A DNA stretch of 48,998 bases from contig NZHC01000062.1 of NCBI GenBank assembly GCA_002689655.1, positions 88,100-137,097 on the forward strand. The letters are read 5' to 3'. Shown one piece after another: positions 48,694 to 48,998 of this stretch (its first letter is position 1; each line of letters starts with the position of its first letter). The notes under the pieces were generated by a model, which saw nothing but the letters and a program-made list of their open reading frames with translations, was not told the origin of the DNA and searched no databases. Source of the DNA: Rhodopirellula sp. (lineage in GTDB: Bacteria > Planctomycetota > Planctomycetia > Pirellulales > Pirellulaceae). The position numbers were made by a program, and so were the translations under genes.

Positions 48694-48998
48694 CTTATTC
48701 CGCTGCGGCCATCTGCCCCTGAACAAATCACCGAGTTGTCCCTGAGCGCCAACCTCGCGTTTGTTCAGCGCAGTAAGTACAATCACCCGACGATGAAAAT
48801 TTGTTAGCGGACGAGCGATGCAAGATGCGCCCAACCAACGTCATGGCAACGTCATGGCGCCGAGCTCAGGTTCGTGAAACAAGAGACTCACTTCGTTGAC
48901 TTGAATAACAATCCAAACTCTCTTCAAGACTGGCCATGCCCCACCTCACGGTGACACACCACCTTGACCCTGAGAAAATCAAAACCTATCAGCCTTGG
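48694..48998. other. 3' end of the window, unresolved
   Basis: About 300 bases. An ATG at 48936 opens a 21-codon frame running off the edge (MPHLTVTHHLDPEKIKTYQP), which could be the start of a gene or chance. Nothing else is supported. Confidence 0.2.

Noticed and set aside
1-48998. Mobile elements, CRISPR array, prophage or tRNA genes
   Set aside because: No transposase or integrase reading frame, no regularly spaced repeats and no tRNA-like T-loop/acceptor pattern were found by eye.

Overview
The window reads as chromosomal DNA of a planctomycete, most likely of the Pirellulales (Rhodopirellula-like). The evidence is a set of lineage-typical families: a PVC-type beta-propeller/HEAT/cytochrome c protein, a DUF1571 protein, a secreted sulfatase, a Tat-exported Gfo/Idh/MocA oxidoreductase, a PQQ-like beta-propeller protein, a large Ser/Thr kinase fused to an Hsp70-like module, and a type 2 (eukaryote-like) IleRS. 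Coding density is modest, with several empty gaps of 0.3-1 kb. No tRNA, rRNA, CRISPR array, transposase, integrase or phage gene was seen. The genus is an inference.

Layout. 0.1-2.3 kb (-): PhoR-like sensor kinase and PhoB-like response regulator. 3.0-7.1 kb (+): ileS and purN with a 4-base overlap. 7.3-10.9 kb (-): an inactive rhomboid/derlin-like membrane protein with a C-terminal zinc motif, then a UvrA that lacks the insertion domain. 11.0-13.0 kb: a secreted beta-lactamase-fold hydrolase (+) facing a DUF1571 protein (-). 13.9-17.0 kb (+): the PVC-type cytochrome protein. 17.2-24.4 kb (-): a tightly packed four-gene operon (889-aa membrane protein, ABC ATPase, duplicated ABC-2 permease, HEAT-repeat protein), probably one envelope transport machine. 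24.9-28.0 kb: a UPF0104-type flippase-like protein (-) divergent from an AI-2E family permease (+). 28.1-32.9 kb (-): Gfo/Idh/MocA oxidoreductase, PQQ-like protein, a lone Zn/Mn ABC permease and cutC. 33.3-34.3 kb (+): an exported HExxH metallopeptidase. 35.2-41.6 kb (-): LssY_C-domain protein, sulfatase, small two-TM protein, dicarboxylate/amino acid symporter and TSUP exporter. 42.6-45.5 kb (-): kinase-Hsp70 fusion, preceded by a 48-aa single-TM ORF. 45.5-48.7 kb (+): hemC and two uncharacterised proteins.

The most unusual items are the Ser/Thr kinase whose C-terminal half keeps the Hsp70 layout but has degenerate nucleotide-binding loops, together with the tiny membrane ORF beside it; the ABC/HEAT/889-aa operon, which resembles a Gld-type ABC set with an added HEAT subunit; the insertion-less UvrA that keeps the UvrB-binding region; and the catalytically dead rhomboid joined to a zinc motif. 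All function statements come from reading motifs by eye, without database searches.
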